A DNA stretch of 64,000 bases from Acidobacteriota bacterium (GTDB taxonomy: Bacteria; Acidobacteriota; Terriglobia; Terriglobales; Acidobacteriaceae): positions 496,001 to 560,000 of the forward strand of contig JAJZBZ010000002.1 in the NCBI GenBank assembly GCA_021846275.1, in the 5' to 3' direction. Positions within the stretch are counted from its first letter, which is position 1, and every line of letters starts with the position of its first letter. Below the pieces are notes generated by a model that worked only from the letters and a program-made list of their open reading frames with translations, made no database searches and was not told where the DNA came from. Positions 61,950-64,000 of the stretch are shown one piece after another. A program made the position numbers and the translations under genes.

Positions 61950-62009
61950 CGGGCGAGCCAGACGCACCCCCGAACAGAAAACCAGCACAGAACATCGGAG
62001 AAGACGCAG

Positions 62010-62336
62010 ATGTCCGACCATCAAAATCACCACGAAGAACAGCACGAAGAGAACCACATCGTCAGTCCGAAGATCTATGCGGTGATTGCCGTCGCCTTGC
62101 TGCTCTGCACCGCGCTCACGGTTGCCGCCTCTTACGTCGAGATGGGTCCGTGGAATGCCGTCGTCGCCCTGGCCATTGCCGTCTTCAAGGCCACGCTGGT
62201 CGTGCTCTTCTTCATGCACATCAAGTACAGCAGCAAGCTGATGAAGCTGACCGTTGGCGCGGGACTCTTCACCTTCCTCGCCCTGGTGGGCATGTCCATG
62301 TCGGACTACATCTCGCGCGCGTGGGGCAGCTTCTGA
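62010..62336 (+). CDS. coxD: Cytochrome c oxidase subunit IV-like protein
   Basis: The 108-residue protein has a His-rich N-terminus (HQNHHEEQHEENH) and three membrane helices, including VAIAVFKATLVVLFFMHIKYSS, the typical subunit IV motif. It likely stabilises the oxidase. It is the last gene of the operon and is followed by a terminator. The His-rich start is a possible metal-binding feature. Confidence 0.85.
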   Translation: MSDHQNHHEEQHEENHIVSPKIYAVIAVALLLCTALTVAASYVEMGPWNAVVALAIAVFKATLVVLFFMHIKYSSKLMKLTVGAGLFTFLALVGMSMSDYISRAWGSF

Positions 62337-62359
62337 CCCTCAGGCAGCAGGCATTGCAG

Positions 62360-62390
62360 GAGGCTGCCGCCGAGGCAGCCTCTTTTCTTT
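62360..62390 (+). terminator. Rho-independent terminator of the ACIII-caa3 operon
   Basis: GAGGCTGCC (62360-62368) pairs perfectly with GGCAGCCTC (62373-62381) around GCCGA, followed by TTTTCTTT. It lies ~24 bases after the coxD stop. Confidence 0.9.
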
Positions 62391-62438
62391 GAAGCACACG
62401 GCCGGCGACGCGCAAGGCTCGTGGCAGGCGGGGGATGA

Positions 62439-63830
62439 ATGCTCGAATCGCTTGAATCGCTCAGCCAGAGTCCGCGCATCACCGTTCGCCGCGCCGGAGC
62501 ACCCATGCCCGGCGGTCGATCCGTCGTTTACTGGATGCAGCACGCGCAGCGCGCGCTGGACAATCCTGCGCTGGAGACGGCGCTGGAGGTCGCCAACACG
62601 CTCGACCTGCCGCTGATCGTCTACTTCGGCGTGATCGCAAACTACCCCAACGCCAACTGGCGACACTACCACTTCCTGGCGCAGGGCCTGCGCGATGTGG
62701 CCACCGATCTGGCCGAGCGCGGGATTCCCTTTGTCATTCGCCGCGCCGTCGATGGCCACTCGCTCGAAGCCTTTCTGGCCGAGGTCAAAGCCGCCTTTCT
62801 TGTCGGCGACGAAAACGTCTGTCGCGAGCCGGAGCGCTGGCGGCGCGCGCTGGCCTCACGCCTGGCCATTCCGTACTGGACCGTCGATGCCGATGTCGTC
62901 GTTCCCTCGGCGATCTTCAACCGCAGCTTTGTCCTGCTCCATCATTTCCGGCCTCACCTGCGCGCGCAGCTCGAGGACTGGCTTCGGCCCATTCCTGCGA
63001 TGGCGCCGGTTCGTCGGTGGAGCGCCGCAGTGCCCGGTGGCTGGAATCAGGCAGGCGAAATCACGGACGGCTTTCCCGCAGAGTTCGACCGCTGCATCCG
63101 GCCCGTCGACACCTTCACTGGCGGCACGCACGCCGCGCTCACCCGTCTCGGCGAGTTCACCTCCAGCCAGCTTGGCGACTACAATGAGCGGCGCAACCAG
63201 CCGGAGGTGCGCGGCACCAGCCAGATGAGTCCCTATCTGCACTATGGGCACATCTCGCCGGTCACCATCGCGCTGGCCGCGCGCGAGGCTGCGGCGCAGG
63301 GCAAGGCGGACCTGGCCACGGTCGACAAGTATCTCGACGAGCTGATCGGCTGGCGCGAGCTGTCGGTGCTCTTCGTGCGCCACAATCCTCATTACGACAC
63401 ATGGGAGTGCGCCGAGCCGTGGGCGCAGCGGTCGCTGCTCGCCCACGCGAGCGACCCGCGCCCCTGGCTCTACACGCTCGAACAACTGGAGCGCGCCGAG
63501 ACGCACGACGAACTGTGGAACGCGGCGCAGCGGGAGATGGTCCGGACGGGCTGGATGCACAACTACATGCGGATGTACTGGGCCAAAAAAATCCTCGAGT
63601 GGTCGCCGTCGGTCGCCGCCGGCTACAAGTGGGCGGTCACGCTCAACGACCGCTACGAGCTGGACGGACGCGACCCGAATGGCTACGCCGGGATCGCATG
63701 GGCAATGGTCGGCAAGCACGACCGCCCGTGGTTTGACCGGCCCGTCTTCGGCCTCGTGCGCTACATGGCTGGCGGAAGCACGGGCAGGAAATTCGACTCA
63801 GAACGGTATATCGCCCAGAATCCGGGTTGA
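62439..63830 (+). CDS. phrB: Class II deoxyribodipyrimidine photolyase
   Basis: The 463-residue protein has the photolyase N-terminal alpha/beta part (VVYWMQHAQRALDNPALETALEVAN) and the FAD-binding helical part. Class II features are MSPYLHYGHISPVTIAL, DELIGWRELSVLFVRHNPHYD and the C-terminal RTGWMHNYMRMYWAKKILEW with DPNGYAGIAWAMVGKHDRPW. It repairs UV-induced cyclobutane pyrimidine dimers with blue light. GGGGGATGA lies just before the ATG. The operon terminator sits directly upstream, so it has its own promoter or low read-through. Confidence 0.93.
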   Translation: MLESLESLSQSPRITVRRAGAPMPGGRSVVYWMQHAQRALDNPALETALEVANTLDLPLIVYFGVIANYPNANWRHYHFLAQGLRDVATDLAERGIPFVIRRAVDGHSLEAFLAEVKAAFLVGDENVCREPERWRRALASRLAIPYWTVDADVVVPSAIFNRSFVLLHHFRPHLRAQLEDWLRPIPAMAPVRRWSAAVPGGWNQAGEITDGFPAEFDRCIRPVDTFTGGTHAALTRLGEFTSSQLGDYNERRNQPEVRGTSQMSPYLHYGHISPVTIALAAREAAAQGKADLATVDKYLDELIGWRELSVLFVRHNPHYDTWECAEPWAQRSLLAHASDPRPWLYTLEQLERAETHDELWNAAQREMVRTGWMHNYMRMYWAKKILEWSPSVAAGYKWAVTLNDRYELDGRDPNGYAGIAWAMVGKHDRPWFDRPVFGLVRYMAGGSTGRKFDSERYIAQNPG

Positions 63831-63958
63831 AGCGGCGGCTGGAGTGAGTCGCCGGAAGATCTGTTGGCGAGGCGGGATTGCGATCGGACGATAAGAGCCT
63901 GTTATTCAATGACATGGATTGTGTTTTTGGGGGTTACCTGTTGGCTATTAACCCGGTT

Positions 63959-63975
63959 ACCCCCCCAGGGGGGGT
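63959..63975. repeat. GC-run inverted repeat near the window end
   Basis: ACCCCCCC (63959-63966) and GGGGGGGT (63968-63975) form an 8+1+8 perfect palindrome. AT-rich flanks with TTAA at 63948-63951 and ATTAAT after the repeat surround it. The stretch 63831-64000 after the photolyase holds no gene that I can see before the window ends. Confidence 0.6.
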
Positions 63976-64000
63976 GGTATTAATTTTCTTGCCAACGAAA

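Overview
The window is about 64 kb of GC-rich bacterial DNA, about 63-66% G+C by eye, with tightly packed genes. Gene content points to an acidobacterium of the class Terriglobia (Acidobacteriaceae, relatives of Acidobacterium and Granulicella). The main clues are an alternative complex III operon joined to a caa3-type oxidase, a cupin closely resembling the manganese hydroxynitrile lyases known from Granulicella and Acidobacterium, a DUF6599 protein, TonB-C-tailed secreted proteins and several OprB-type porins. The assignment is inferred from remembered family features, not from a database search. I saw no IS element, prophage or CRISPR array.

Layout. 0-3.5 kb: the end of mutS2, a small AT-richer island with an exonuclease-like gene, and an RcnR/CsoR-family metal repressor divergent from a porin, with a candidate operator between them. 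3.6-8.4 kb: alpha/beta hydrolase, glyA, and a secreted GH2 glycosidase. 8.5-15.1 kb: a surface-polysaccharide region with flippase and glycosyltransferase on the minus strand, then hddA-gmhA-hddC for GDP-heptose on the plus strand, an N-terminally truncated Ppx/GppA protein and sixA. 15.3 kb: tRNA-Thr(CGT) with a clear promoter. 15.8-25.3 kb: DUF6599, PfpI protease-like, AsmA-like and secreted GH13 proteins, an ArsB-like permease, then a porin and a cupin that overlap. 25.5-28.2 kb: DUF2255, an AraC regulator, and an ECF sigma factor with a fused zinc-finger tail. 28.3-38 kb: a TolC/adaptor/RND efflux operon running into a DUF2892 protein and a methyltransferase, followed by OsmC, LysR and a YeiH exporter. 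38-42.1 kb: a REP-like repeat pair, a TonB-C secreted protein, a membrane protein and a Tat-exported multicopper oxidase.

42.3-45.1 kb holds rsmG-parA-parB with two perfect parS sites and a phased TCCACA repeat. This arrangement is usually found near the chromosome origin. 45.1-48.0 kb has two exported proteins of unknown function and an aldehyde dehydrogenase.

48.6-62.3 kb is one respiratory block: actABCDEF (alternative complex III), a small membrane protein, an SCO copper chaperone and coxBACD (caa3 oxidase), ended by a strong terminator. Together these would oxidise quinol, pass electrons through c-type hemes to the CuA/heme-c subunit II, and reduce oxygen. The window closes with a class II photolyase and a GC-run inverted repeat.
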